Assembly (NCBI GenBank): GCA_047601665.1
Contig: JASGIT010000001.1
Span: forward strand, 806,001-870,000
From: JASGIT01 sp047601665
Lineage (GTDB): Bacteria; Pseudomonadota; Gammaproteobacteria; Burkholderiales; Burkholderiaceae_C
Length of the DNA stretch: 64,000 bases
Reading direction: 5' to 3'
Positions 44,587-53,161 of this stretch are shown in pieces. Numbering within the stretch: the first letter of the stretch is position 1; the number at the start of each line of letters is the position of its first letter. Both the position numbers and the translations under genes were made by a program. Below the pieces are notes generated by a model. It saw only the letters and a list, made by a program, of their open reading frames with translations. It was not told the origin of the DNA and ran no database searches.

Positions 44587-45633
44587 ATGACCGCCAGCTT
44601 CCAGATCACCGTGCAGCCCAGCGGACGCCAGTTCAACGCCCGCGAAGGCGAGGCGATCCTGGCCGCCGCCATCCAGGGCGGCATCGGCCTGCCCTACGGC
44701 TGCAAGGACGGGGCCTGCGGCTCGTGCAAGTGCAAGAAGATCAGCGGCACGGTGGAGCACGGCCCGCACCAGGCCAAGGCCCTGTCGCCGGAGGAAGAGG
44801 CCGCGGGCCTGGTACTGACCTGCTGCGCGCGGCCCACGAGCGACGTGGTGCTCGAATCGCGCCAGGTCACCGACGAAAGCGCCTACCCCATCAAGAAGCT
44901 GCCGGTGCGCGTGGCCGCGCTCGAAAAAAAGTCGCCCGACGTGATGCTGGTGCGCCTGCAGCTGCCCGCCGCCGACACCTTCCGCTACCACGCGGGCCAG
45001 TACATCGAATTCATCCTGATGGGCGGCGTGCGCCGCGCCTATTCGATGGCCACCGCGCCGCACCACCAGGCCACCGCGCCGGGCGTGGAGCTGCACATCC
45101 GCCACATGCCGGGCGGCAAATTCACCGACCACGTGTTCGGCGCGATGAAGGAGAAGGAAATCCTGCGCGTGGAGGGGCCGTTCGGCAGCTTCTACCTGCG
45201 CGAGGACTCCGCCAAGCCCATCGTGCTGCTGGCCTCGGGCACGGGCTTCGCGCCCATCAAGGCGCTGATCGAGCACCTGCAGTTCAAGGGCAGCACGCGC
45301 CCCGTGGCGCTGTACTGGGGCGGCCGCCGCCCGCAGGACCTGTACCTGGACGCCTGGGTGCGCGAGCGCGTGGCCGAGATGCCGCAGCTGACCTACGTGC
45401 CCGTCGTCTCCGACGCGCTGCCCGAGGACGGCTGGACAGGCCGCACCGGCTTCGTGCACCAGGCCGTGCTGGATGACTTCGCCGACCTCTCGGGCCACCA
45501 GGTCTATGCCTGCGGCGCGCCCATCGTGGTCGATTCGGCGCGCGCGGCCTACAGCGCCCAGCGCGGCCTGCCGCCCGAGGAGTTCTACGCCGACGCCTTC
45601 ACTTCCGAAGCCGACAAGCAACAGGCTGCCTGA
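44587..45633 (+). CDS. 2Fe-2S/FAD oxidoreductase (CDP-6-deoxyglucoseen reductase-like)
   Basis: 348 residues. Electron-transfer reductase. N-terminal plant-type ferredoxin domain with Cys39, Cys44, Cys47 and a fourth Cys near 78 (LTCCARP). Then an FNR-like flavin domain (RAYSMATAP; GPFGSFYLRE) and an NAD-binding domain (LLASGTGFAPIKA; VYACGAPIVV). It resembles AscD and the reductases of ring-hydroxylating or methane-type monooxygenases, but no oxygenase gene is adjacent, so the partner is unknown. Ends one base before the Bug-protein start. Confidence 0.92.
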   Translation: MTASFQITVQPSGRQFNAREGEAILAAAIQGGIGLPYGCKDGACGSCKCKKISGTVEHGPHQAKALSPEEEAAGLVLTCCARPTSDVVLESRQVTDESAYPIKKLPVRVAALEKKSPDVMLVRLQLPAADTFRYHAGQYIEFILMGGVRRAYSMATAPHHQATAPGVELHIRHMPGGKFTDHVFGAMKEKEILRVEGPFGSFYLREDSAKPIVLLASGTGFAPIKALIEHLQFKGSTRPVALYWGGRRPQDLYLDAWVRERVAEMPQLTYVPVVSDALPEDGWTGRTGFVHQAVLDDFADLSGHQVYACGAPIVVDSARAAYSAQRGLPPEEFYADAFTSEADKQQAA

Positions 45634-45634
45634 C

Positions 45635-46600
45635 ATGCCGACCCGCCGCCTCGTCCTCTGCGCCCTCTCCGCCTTCTCCGCGCCGCTGATCGGCCATGCC
45701 GAGAACGCGCCCATCCGCCTCATCGTGCCCTACGCGGCGGGCGGCCCCATCGACGTGACGGCGCGCGCGCTGGCCGAGCGCGTGCGCGATGCGCTGGGCC
45801 CGGTCATCATCGACAACAAGGGCGGCGCGGGCGGCAACATCGGCGCGGACGCCATCGCCAAGGCCGCGCCGGACGGGCTGACCATCGGCATCGCCGCGAC
45901 GGCCACGCACGCCGTGAACCCCTGGCTCTACCGCCACATGCCCTTCGACGCGGCCCGGGACTTCGCCGCCATCACGCAGATGGTGCGCGTGCCCAACGTG
46001 CTGGTGATGAACACGGCCCGCGCCGAGCAGCTCAAGATCCACAGCGTGGCCGACCTCGTCGCCTACGCCAAGGCCCACCCCGCCCAGCTCAACTACGGCA
46101 GCGGCGGCAACGGCAGCGCGGGGCACCTGGCGGGCGAACTGTTCAAGCAGCAGGCCGGCATCTACGCGCTGCACGTGCCGTACCGGGGCGCCAACCCCGC
46201 GCAGCTGGCGCTGCTGATGGGCGAGGTGGACTTCAACATCGACAACCTGGCCGCCGCCGCGCCCAACATCAAGGCGGGCAAGCTGAAGGCGCTGGCCGTC
46301 ACCTCGCTCAACGCCAGCCCGCTGCTGCCGGGCGTGCCGCCGCTGTCCCAGACCTTCAAGGGCTTTTCCATCGACACCTGGTGGGGCCTGGTCGCGCCCG
46401 CCCGCACGCCGGGGCCGGTGATTGCCCGGCTCAACAAGGCGTTCACCGACGCGCTCAAGGACCCGGCCACCCAGACCCGCTTCGCCGCGCTGCTGGCCGA
46501 GCCGGTGCCGACCACGCCGGAGCAGTTCGCCGCCTTCATGGCGAGCGAGCGGGCCAAGTACCAGCAGGTGGTGAAGGCGTCCGGGGCCAAAGTGGACTAA
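45635..46600 (+). CDS. Bug/TctC-family substrate-binding protein
   Basis: 321 residues. Periplasmic binding protein of tripartite tricarboxylate transporters, hugely expanded in Burkholderiales. Signal peptide to about GHA (residue 22), then IRLIVPYAAGGPIDVTARAL with the ligand loop, NKGGAGGNIGADAIAKA, and PYRGANPAQLALLMGEVD. No TctA/TctB permease genes are nearby, so it is an orphan that must share a permease. It is likely co-transcribed with the reductase. Confidence 0.93.
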   Translation: MPTRRLVLCALSAFSAPLIGHAENAPIRLIVPYAAGGPIDVTARALAERVRDALGPVIIDNKGGAGGNIGADAIAKAAPDGLTIGIAATATHAVNPWLYRHMPFDAARDFAAITQMVRVPNVLVMNTARAEQLKIHSVADLVAYAKAHPAQLNYGSGGNGSAGHLAGELFKQQAGIYALHVPYRGANPAQLALLMGEVDFNIDNLAAAAPNIKAGKLKALAVTSLNASPLLPGVPPLSQTFKGFSIDTWWGLVAPARTPGPVIARLNKAFTDALKDPATQTRFAALLAEPVPTTPEQFAAFMASERAKYQQVVKASGAKVD

Positions 46601-46616
46601 ACCCAGGTTCAAGCCC

Positions 46617-46671
46617 AATCGGCCCGCAGCGCTTTATGGACAAGCGCTGGCAGCTATCAAATAGATAGTAT
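46617..46671. repeat. Dispersed palindromic repeat, encodes deacetylase 3' end
   Basis: CCGCAGCGCTTTATGGACAAGCGCTGGCAGCTATC, a strong hairpin. The last codons and TGA stop of the YdjC-family gene lie in it. Confidence 0.85.
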
Positions 46672-47478
46672 CTGGCGCATGGGGGCCAAGCGCACGCGGG
46701 CATCTTCCAGCAGCGTATCGAAGCCGGGCGCGCTCAGGACGGCGAATTCGTCCTCCCGCGCGCGGGCGATCGCATCTGGCACGGCGGCGGGCAGCGCCGG
46801 GTGGCACATCAGCAGGTCGCCGTCGCGCGCGGCGTGCAGCCAGCGCGCCAGCCGCTCGCGGTAGCGCTGCGCACCGCCCGTGAAGCCGTAGACGCCCAGC
46901 AGCCGCGCGTTCTGGCGCAGGCCCTGCCCCCGCGCCAGGGCCGACAGCGCCCGCGCGCCCAGGCCTGCGATCACCTGGGCCTTGGGGTCGGCGGGCAGGC
47001 CCGCGTGGGTGGCGCGCAGCCACAGCGTGCCTGGGGGGTAGCGGCGCGCCACCTCCTGCACCAGCAGGCCGCGCACCATGGGAAGCTGGTGCACGTGCTG
47101 GTGGCCGTCCACGTAGGCGGGCGGGCCGTCCAGGTGGCGCTCGAAGGCGTCGAACTGGGCGCTGATTTCGGCGCGCAGCGCAGCGGCGTCCAGCTGCCGC
47201 AGGTAGGCCCGGGCGATCAGCGGCCCCAGGTTCTGGCGCGGTAGGTGCAGCGGGTGTTCCGTCAAATCCAGGTGCAGGCCCACTTCCAGCTGCCGGACAT
47301 CCAGCGTGCGCAGTTCAGCCGCGCCCTGCGCCCAGGCGGGCGCGCCCACCATGGCCGACGTGGCCTGCACGCGCCCCAGGCGCGCCAGCACGAGCACGGC
47401 CTGGTTCACGCCGGCGTGCAGGCCGAAGTCGTCCACGCAGAGGCTGATGCGGGGTGTGTCAGGGAGCGGTGTCGGCAT
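46657..47478 (-). CDS. YdjC/NaxD-family carbohydrate deacetylase
   Basis: 273 residues. Metal-dependent N-deacetylase. Metal and catalytic residues: CVDDFGLHAGVNQAV (Asp pair), EVGLHLDLTEHP, and DGHQHVHQLP. In Francisella (NaxD) and Bordetella (LgmC) this family removes the acetyl group from undecaprenyl-phosphate N-acetylhexosamine before the amino sugar is passed to lipid A. The gene overlaps the ArnT-like gene by 20 bases and shares a strand with a GT2 gene upstream, which reproduces that gene set. Start ATG at 47478. Chitooligosaccharide deacetylation (ChbG) is the alternative. Confidence 0.87.
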   Translation of the reverse strand: MPTPLPDTPRISLCVDDFGLHAGVNQAVLVLARLGRVQATSAMVGAPAWAQGAAELRTLDVRQLEVGLHLDLTEHPLHLPRQNLGPLIARAYLRQLDAAALRAEISAQFDAFERHLDGPPAYVDGHQHVHQLPMVRGLLVQEVARRYPPGTLWLRATHAGLPADPKAQVIAGLGARALSALARGQGLRQNARLLGVYGFTGGAQRYRERLARWLHAARDGDLLMCHPALPAAVPDAIARAREDEFAVLSAPGFDTLLEDARVRLAPMRQILSI

Positions 47479-48952
47479 GGGGCTTTGTACCGCAACGGAC
47501 ACGCCAGAGTGTCTGGCCATAGGCCGCCGTGCCCACCACTTCGGCCTGGGCGAGCACCGGGAAGTCCTGGGGCAGACTGCTCGCGCCCATCACCCAGGCC
47601 ACCGGGGCGCTGCACAGGGCCTGGGGCAAGGCGGCGGGCGTCACCAGCAGCTGCCGGGCCCGCGCCGCGTCGAAAGCCCCGGCGTCGGCCAGTTCCTTCT
47701 GCCAGTTGTCGCGCCGCGCGATGCGTGGGTCGCCCCAGTCGTCCACCACGTAAAGCGGGTCCGCCAGGCGGGCGTAGAAGGGCACGTCGTACAGGTATTC
47801 GCGCACCATGAACACCGGCTCGCCCGCCTGGTGCTGCGCGCGCAGCGCCAGGCCCAGCGGGCGGGCGCTGCGGCGCTGGTCCACCGTCAGCCCCGCAACC
47901 ACGGCCAGGCCCAGCAGCGCGCTCACGGCCAGCGCGGCCGTCCACCAGCGCCCCCGGGCCCGCGAGGCATCGGCCATCAGCCACGCCAGCGGCGGCACGG
48001 CGGGCAGCACGTAGCCCACCAGCTTGGACTGCGGCAGCGAGAAGAACAGCACCACCACACCCACGGCCAGCGCCATCAGCAGCCGCACCGGGTCCTTGAA
48101 GTAGCCGCGTGCGAACCGCACCCCCAGCAGGCAGGGCAGCGAGCACAGCGCCAGTACCGCCGGGTAGAACCAGAACGGCTGCACGTTGTTGAACCCGGTC
48201 TCGGCAAAGCGCTGGAAGTGCTGCACCACGAAGAAGTAGTGCATGAACCCGTCGAAGCGCTGCTGCATGGCCCAGAACCAGGGCGCGGCCACCGCCAGGA
48301 ACAGCACCGCGCCCACCAGCGAGAACAGCGCCAGCAGCACGCGCCAGCGCCCGCGCAGCAGCAGCCACAGGCCGATGATGGCGGCGGGCAGCACGAAGCC
48401 GATCAGCCCCTTGGCCAGCACGCCCAGCGCCGCCAGCACGTAGGCGCCCCAGAGGGCCGCGCGGTGCGGCTGGCCCGCCTCGAAGCACAGGGCGGCATGG
48501 GCCAGCGCCAGCACGGTGGCGACGATGCAGCCCGCCACCAGCATGTCGAGGTTGGCGAACTGCGCGCCGAGGAAGCACAGCGGCTGCACCAGCAGCACCG
48601 CCAGCGCGCGCCGCGCCGTGGCCTCGCCGCTCCAGCGGCGCGTGAAGAGGTACAGCGCCATCGCGCCCAGCACGCCGCCCGTGATGGACGCCATGCGCGC
48701 CGCGATCTCCACCGGCCCGAAGGCGGCCAGCGCCGCGCCGGTGATCCAGTAGAACAGCGGCGGCTTGTGGAAGAACGGCAGCCCGTTGAGCGTGGGCGTG
48801 AGCCAGTCGCCCGATTGCAGCATCTGCCACGCCACGCTGGCGTAGCGGCCCTCGTCGGGCAGCATGAGCGGGCGCATCCAGGCCGTGGCGGCGAGCCACG
48901 CCACCACGAGCGCCAGCACCGCCCAGGCGGAACGGGAGCGGGCCCTTTTCAT
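47459..48952 (-). CDS. ArnT-like lipid A glycosyltransferase (GT83)
   Basis: 497 residues with about 12 membrane segments in the N-terminal two thirds and a periplasmic C-terminal domain. Conserved loop motifs: LPDEGRYASVAWQML with the Asp-Glu pair, LNGLPFFHKPPLFYWITGAAL, and SLPQSKLVGYVLP. ArnT, FlmK and LgmB members move an amino sugar from undecaprenyl phosphate to lipid A phosphate on the periplasmic face. Placed between the GT2 gene (upstream) and the deacetylase gene (downstream, overlapping). The sugar is not determined by sequence. Confidence 0.9.
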   Translation of the reverse strand: MKRARSRSAWAVLALVVAWLAATAWMRPLMLPDEGRYASVAWQMLQSGDWLTPTLNGLPFFHKPPLFYWITGAALAAFGPVEIAARMASITGGVLGAMALYLFTRRWSGEATARRALAVLLVQPLCFLGAQFANLDMLVAGCIVATVLALAHAALCFEAGQPHRAALWGAYVLAALGVLAKGLIGFVLPAAIIGLWLLLRGRWRVLLALFSLVGAVLFLAVAAPWFWAMQQRFDGFMHYFFVVQHFQRFAETGFNNVQPFWFYPAVLALCSLPCLLGVRFARGYFKDPVRLLMALAVGVVVLFFSLPQSKLVGYVLPAVPPLAWLMADASRARGRWWTAALAVSALLGLAVVAGLTVDQRRSARPLGLALRAQHQAGEPVFMVREYLYDVPFYARLADPLYVVDDWGDPRIARRDNWQKELADAGAFDAARARQLLVTPAALPQALCSAPVAWVMGASSLPQDFPVLAQAEVVGTAAYGQTLWRVRCGTKPHADTAP

Positions 48953-48959
48953 CGCCGGG

Positions 48960-49024
48960 CCGCCCCAAGATGAAAAGCGCCCCCTCGGGGGGCAGCGACC
49001 CGCGCAGCGGTGGAGCGTGGGGGC
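48960..49024. repeat. Burkholderiales-type GC-rich hairpin (CCCCCTCGGGGGG)
   Basis: CGCCCCCTCGGGGGGCAGCGA followed by GCGCAGCGGTGGAGCGTGGGGG; a short, strongly self-pairing element in the 79-base gap between the two glycosyltransferase genes, of a kind found scattered in Comamonadaceae genomes. Confidence 0.65.
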
Positions 49025-49031
49025 TTGGTTC

Positions 49032-50003
49032 TCATTCTTTTTCCTTCAAACCCTGGCCCAGTTCGCGCTTGACCACGTACAGCGGCCTGCGCTTGACCTC
49101 CTCGTAGATGCGGCCCACGTATTCGCCCACCACGCCCAGCGAGACGAGTTGCACGCCCACGAACAGCATCAGGCTCACGACGATGGTGGTCCAGCCGCTC
49201 ACGTCCACCCCGTTCACCAGGTAGTCCAGGATGAGGTAGCCCCCATAGCCGAAGGCCGCCAGCGCCAGCACGAAGCCCAGCATGATCACCGCGCGCAGCG
49301 GCCACACGGTGAAGGCGGTGAGCCCGTCCAGCGCCAGCCGCACGAGCCGGATACGGCTGTAGTGGCTGTTGCCATGCTCGCGCTCGGCGGGCAGGTAGGG
49401 CACGGCCACGGTCTCGAAGCCCACCCAGGCGTACAGCCCTTTCATGAAGCGGTTGCGCTCGGGCAGCGCGAGCAGGGCCTGCACCACGGCGCGGTCCATG
49501 AGCCGGAAGTCGCCCGCGCCGGGCGGCACCTCGAAGCGGTTGCCGCCGTTGATCAGGCCGTAGAACCAGCGCACGCCCCAGCGCTTGAAGGCGGACTCGG
49601 CCTCGCGGTGCTCGCGCACGGCGTAGACCATGTCGGCCCCGGCGCGCCAGTGGCGCACGAAGGTGGCGAGCAGTTCGGGCGGGTGCTGCAGGTCGGAATC
49701 CATCATCGCCACCACGTCGCCCTGCGCCGCCGCCAGCCCGGCGCTGAGGGCGGCCTCCTTGCCGAAGTTGCGCGACAGTTGCAGCGCGCGCACGCCCGGC
49801 TGCTGCGTCCACAGGCCCAGGCGGGCGGCGGTGGCGTCGCTGCTGCCGTCGTCCACCAGCACGATCTCCCAGCGCGGGGCCAGGGCGGCGAGTTGCGCGC
49901 TCAGGATGGGCAGCAGGCGGTCGAGGCTCTCGGCTTCGTTGTAGCAGGGGACGATGCAGGAAATGGAACGCAGGGCGCGGTCAGGGAAGGACGGTGGACT
50001 CAC
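49032..50003 (-). CDS. GT2 undecaprenyl-phosphate glycosyltransferase (ArnC/GtrB-like)
   Basis: 323 residues. N-terminal GT-A domain: CIVPCYNEAESL, VLVDDGSSD, MDSDLQHPPE (DxD-type metal site), and RNRFMKGLYAWVGF; two C-terminal membrane segments (about 240-262 and 275-297). Builds an undecaprenyl-phosphate sugar at the cytoplasmic face. In this context it matches FlmF2/LgmA, first step of lipid A amino-sugar modification. Start GTG at 50003, with TGGAG seven bases upstream and an in-frame TGA immediately before. Confidence 0.92.
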   Translation of the reverse strand: MSPPSFPDRALRSISCIVPCYNEAESLDRLLPILSAQLAALAPRWEIVLVDDGSSDATAARLGLWTQQPGVRALQLSRNFGKEAALSAGLAAAQGDVVAMMDSDLQHPPELLATFVRHWRAGADMVYAVREHREAESAFKRWGVRWFYGLINGGNRFEVPPGAGDFRLMDRAVVQALLALPERNRFMKGLYAWVGFETVAVPYLPAEREHGNSHYSRIRLVRLALDGLTAFTVWPLRAVIMLGFVLALAAFGYGGYLILDYLVNGVDVSGWTTIVVSLMLFVGVQLVSLGVVGEYVGRIYEEVKRRPLYVVKRELGQGLKEKE

Positions 50004-50159
50004 TCAATACTCCAATTGGGCGCGACTATGCGGTACAGGGCTTATCGTTGGCTTAACGGGAGGTTACAGGAGTGGGGCCGCAAAAAGGCATAGAGGGTAA
50101 ACCCTGCGATTGCTTTAAAATCACCGCTTCCGCACTCCATCGCCCTGCCCTCGCCGCCC

Positions 50160-50507
50160 ATGCGCCTTGCGCCCTCGTTCCTGCTTGCTTTGCTGATGCT
50201 GCTGTCCGTGGCATGGGGGCAGGCCGAGGCGTCGCCGTCCGCCGAAGGGTCCCTGGCGGGCGTGCACGCGCACCAGATCTTCATCGAAGCAACTGGGGGC
50301 TCCGTGGATCAGCATGACGGCCCCGTGCATTCCCTGCCCGACGTGCTGACCGCCGAAGACCGCTCGGCGGAAATGTACGGCCCGCCCGCGCCGGTGGTCG
50401 TGCTGGTGGTGCCGACCTGGGCGCCGCCCGCGTTCAGGGCACAGGCGCACCGCTCGCCTGTGCCGGGCCAGCTGCTGCGCCCGCCCAAATCCTCTCTGAG
50501 CGCCTGA
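50160..50507 (+). CDS. Small secreted protein ahead of metal efflux operon (CzcI-like position)
   Basis: 115 residues, low-complexity. Signal peptide (cleavage after AEA, near 24), then a mature part with several His and Asp residues (VHAHQIF, SVDQHDGPVHSLPD), possibly binding metal. A hydrophobic VVVLVVPTWAPP segment follows. Its place just before a TolC-HlyD-RND operon recalls CzcI of Cupriavidus, a small periplasmic regulator of metal efflux; sequence similarity is not evident, so this is inference from position. Codon use is GC-rich like its neighbours, supporting a real gene. Confidence 0.6.
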   Translation: MRLAPSFLLALLMLLSVAWGQAEASPSAEGSLAGVHAHQIFIEATGGSVDQHDGPVHSLPDVLTAEDRSAEMYGPPAPVVVLVVPTWAPPAFRAQAHRSPVPGQLLRPPKSSLSA

Positions 50508-50638
50508 GCGCCCTCCAGCGCTCCTGAGCGCTGCGTCCCCTCTGCCTGACCGCTGGCTGCGCACGCCGTTGCGCGGGCCACGCGCCGCTTTCTTTTCCTC
50601 CATCCACCTGGCTGCCGCGCCGCGGCAGGCGATTTCAC

Positions 50639-51961
50639 ATGGCGTACCGAACGACCCTGGCGGGCCTGGCCCCTGCCCGCCTTTCTTTTTCATCGCGCAC
50701 CGCATTGCACGTGGCGTTCTGCGGCCTGCTGCTGGGCGGCAGCGTTGCGGCGCAGGCGCAGCCCCAGGCGGCCACGGCATCCGCCGCCGCCCCGCAGCCG
50801 CTCACCTTGCCTGAAGTGGTGCAAGCCGTGCTGCAGCACAACCCCGATCTGCGCGCGGTGCGGCAGTCGCAAGCCACGGCGCGCGCGGGCGTGGCCAGCG
50901 CGGCGGCACGGCCCAACCCCCGGCTGGAATGGCTGCAAGGCCGCAATAGCGCGCGCACGCCCGCCGGGGCCGCCGGACCGACGCAAAGCTGGGCCGTGGC
51001 GCTGCCGCTGGAGAACCCGGCCCTGCGCAGCGCGCGGGTGGATGCGGCCCGCGCGGCGGAACAGGGCAGCGCGCACCAGGTGGCCGCCACGCGCAACGCG
51101 CTGGTGGCGCAGACATGGCTGCGCGCCTACGAGGTGGTGCTGCGCGAGGCCGAGGCGGGCGCCGCCCAGGAGGCCGTGCGCCTGCTGGAGCAAGCCCATG
51201 AGCGTGTGCGCGTGCGAGTGGACAGCGGCGAGGCGGCGCGCTACGAAATCATCAAGGCCGACGCGGAAATCGTCCACGCCCGCCAGCAGGAGCAGACCGC
51301 CCGGCTGCGCGCCGAGCAGGCGCAGCTCGCGCTCTCGCGGCTGGCGGCGGGGCAGTTGCCCGCGCGCTTCGCGCTCGACGTGTCCCTGGAAGACCCGCTG
51401 CACATCGCCGAGATGGAAGACATGGACTTTCACGGCCACCCCGAGCTGCGCCAACTGCAGGCCGACATCGACAAGGCCCAGGCCCGCCTGGCGGCCGCCA
51501 AGGCGGGCCGCTGGCCCGGCGTGGAACTGCGCTACGGCCAGAGCCGCGAGCCGGACGTGCGCCAGAACATGGTGGGCGTGAGCATCCAGATTCCGCTGCT
51601 GGACCGGCAGCGCGGCCCCATCGACGAGGCCGCGTCGGAACTGGAGCGTATGCGCCTGCTGCTCGAAGGCCGCCAGGTGGAGCTGCGCCAGCAGGCGCTG
51701 CAGGCCTGGAAGGAGCTGGAGATGGCCCGCTCCCGCGCCCAGGCGCTGAGCCAGGGCGCGGTGCGCGAGGCCGAGGCGGCGCTGCGCGTGGCCGAGGCCG
51801 CCTACCGCTTTGGCGAGCGCGGGATTCTCGACGTGCTCGACGCCCAGCGCGTGCTGCGCTCGGTGCGCGCCGACCTGCTCGATGCGCGCTACCAGATGCA
51901 GGCGGCGCGCATCCAGCTTGAATTCCTGGCAGGCCGCTACGCCGAGCCCTCTGCCCACTGA
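50639..51961 (+). CDS. Outer-membrane efflux protein (CzcC/TolC family)
   Basis: 440 residues. Outer-membrane duct of a tripartite metal exporter. Signal peptide to about AQA (residue 40), then two outer membrane efflux repeats with long coiled helices (LTLPEVVQAVLQHNPDLRAVR; LQADIDKAQARLAAAKAGRWPGVEL). RFGERGILDVLDAQRVL is a family-typical segment. First gene of the RND operon; the adaptor starts 28 bases on. Confidence 0.92.
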   Translation: MAYRTTLAGLAPARLSFSSRTALHVAFCGLLLGGSVAAQAQPQAATASAAAPQPLTLPEVVQAVLQHNPDLRAVRQSQATARAGVASAAARPNPRLEWLQGRNSARTPAGAAGPTQSWAVALPLENPALRSARVDAARAAEQGSAHQVAATRNALVAQTWLRAYEVVLREAEAGAAQEAVRLLEQAHERVRVRVDSGEAARYEIIKADAEIVHARQQEQTARLRAEQAQLALSRLAAGQLPARFALDVSLEDPLHIAEMEDMDFHGHPELRQLQADIDKAQARLAAAKAGRWPGVELRYGQSREPDVRQNMVGVSIQIPLLDRQRGPIDEAASELERMRLLLEGRQVELRQQALQAWKELEMARSRAQALSQGAVREAEAALRVAEAAYRFGERGILDVLDAQRVLRSVRADLLDARYQMQAARIQLEFLAGRYAEPSAH

Positions 51962-51989
51962 CCCACTGAACCCCTCACCGGTACGAACC

Positions 51990-53159
51990 ATGTTGACCAA
52001 GACTTTTTCGACCCCCGTATTCGCCGCCCTCGCCCTGGCTGCCGCCCTGGCGCTCGCCGGCTGCGGCGAGAGCGACGCCGCGCCCTCGCCCGCCGAAACA
52101 ACCGCCCAGGCCGATGACCCGCTCGAAGTGCGCGTGCCGCCCGAGATGGCCCCGCGCTTCACCGTCGCCCCCGCCGCCCTGGCGCAGATCGCGCCATTGC
52201 AGGAGGTGTCGGGCCGCATCGAGGCCAACGAGCGGCTGGTGACGCGCATTGGCGCCGCCGTCACCGGCCGCGCCACCGAGGTGCTGGCCGAGGTGGGCGA
52301 CCGCGTGCGCCCCGGCCAGGTGCTGGCGCGCGTGGCCAGCCCCGAACTGACCACGGCGCAGCTGGCCTACTTGCGCGCCCACGCGGCGGCCCTGCTGGCC
52401 GAGCGCGCCGTGGAGCGCGCGCGCCAGCTGATCGCCGCCGACGTGATCGGCTCCGCCGAGCTGCAGCGGCGCGAGTCGGAGCTCTCCATCGCCCGCGCCG
52501 AGCAGCGCGCCGCGGGCGACCAGCTGCGGCTGATGGGCCTGGGCGACGGCGCGCTGGCCGCGCTGCGCGGCAAGGGCACGCTGTCGGCCCACGCCGCCGT
52601 GGTGGCGACGCGGGCGGGCGTGGTGGTGGAGCGCAAGATCAGCGCCGGGCAGGTGGCCCAGCCGGGCGACCCGCTGTTCACCGTGGCGGACCTGGACAGC
52701 GTGTGGGCGGTCGGCGCCATTCCCGAGCAGATGGCGCCGGGCGTGCGCGCCGGGCAGGCCGTGGAGATCACCGTGCCCGCGCTGGGCGGGCGACAGCTCT
52801 CGGGCAAGATCGTCCACGTGGGCGACACCGTGTCGCCCGAGACGCGCACCGTCACCCTCCGCACGCAGGTCGGCAACAGCCAGCATGAACTGAAGCCGCA
52901 GATGCTGGCGACCCTGCGCATCCAGGGCGAGCCGCGCCAGCAGCTGGCCGTGCCCGCCGAAGCCGTGGTGCGCGAGAACGACCGCGACCACGTGTTCGTG
53001 CGCCAGGCCGACAACCTCTACCGCCTCACGCCCGTGGAACTGGGCGAGGCCAGCGGCGGCCAGCGCCCCGTCCTCAAGGGCCTGGCGCAAGGCGCGCCCG
53101 TGGTCACCGCCGGGGCCTTCCACCTCAACAACGAGCGCAAGCGCGCAGAGCTGGAGTAA
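51990..53159 (+). CDS. RND efflux adaptor (CzcB/CusB-type membrane fusion protein)
   Basis: 389 residues. Periplasmic adaptor, predicted lipoprotein: the lipobox LALAGC puts Cys near residue 25. Then barrel-sandwich and coiled-coil regions (VTGRATEVLAEVGDRVRPGQVLARV; a helical hairpin near 130-190) and a C-terminal beta-barrel. The N-terminus lacks the Met-rich copper site of CusB. Three bases before the RND pump gene. Confidence 0.93.
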   Translation: MLTKTFSTPVFAALALAAALALAGCGESDAAPSPAETTAQADDPLEVRVPPEMAPRFTVAPAALAQIAPLQEVSGRIEANERLVTRIGAAVTGRATEVLAEVGDRVRPGQVLARVASPELTTAQLAYLRAHAAALLAERAVERARQLIAADVIGSAELQRRESELSIARAEQRAAGDQLRLMGLGDGALAALRGKGTLSAHAAVVATRAGVVVERKISAGQVAQPGDPLFTVADLDSVWAVGAIPEQMAPGVRAGQAVEITVPALGGRQLSGKIVHVGDTVSPETRTVTLRTQVGNSQHELKPQMLATLRIQGEPRQQLAVPAEAVVRENDRDHVFVRQADNLYRLTPVELGEASGGQRPVLKGLAQGAPVVTAGAFHLNNERKRAELE

Positions 53160-53161
53160 GC

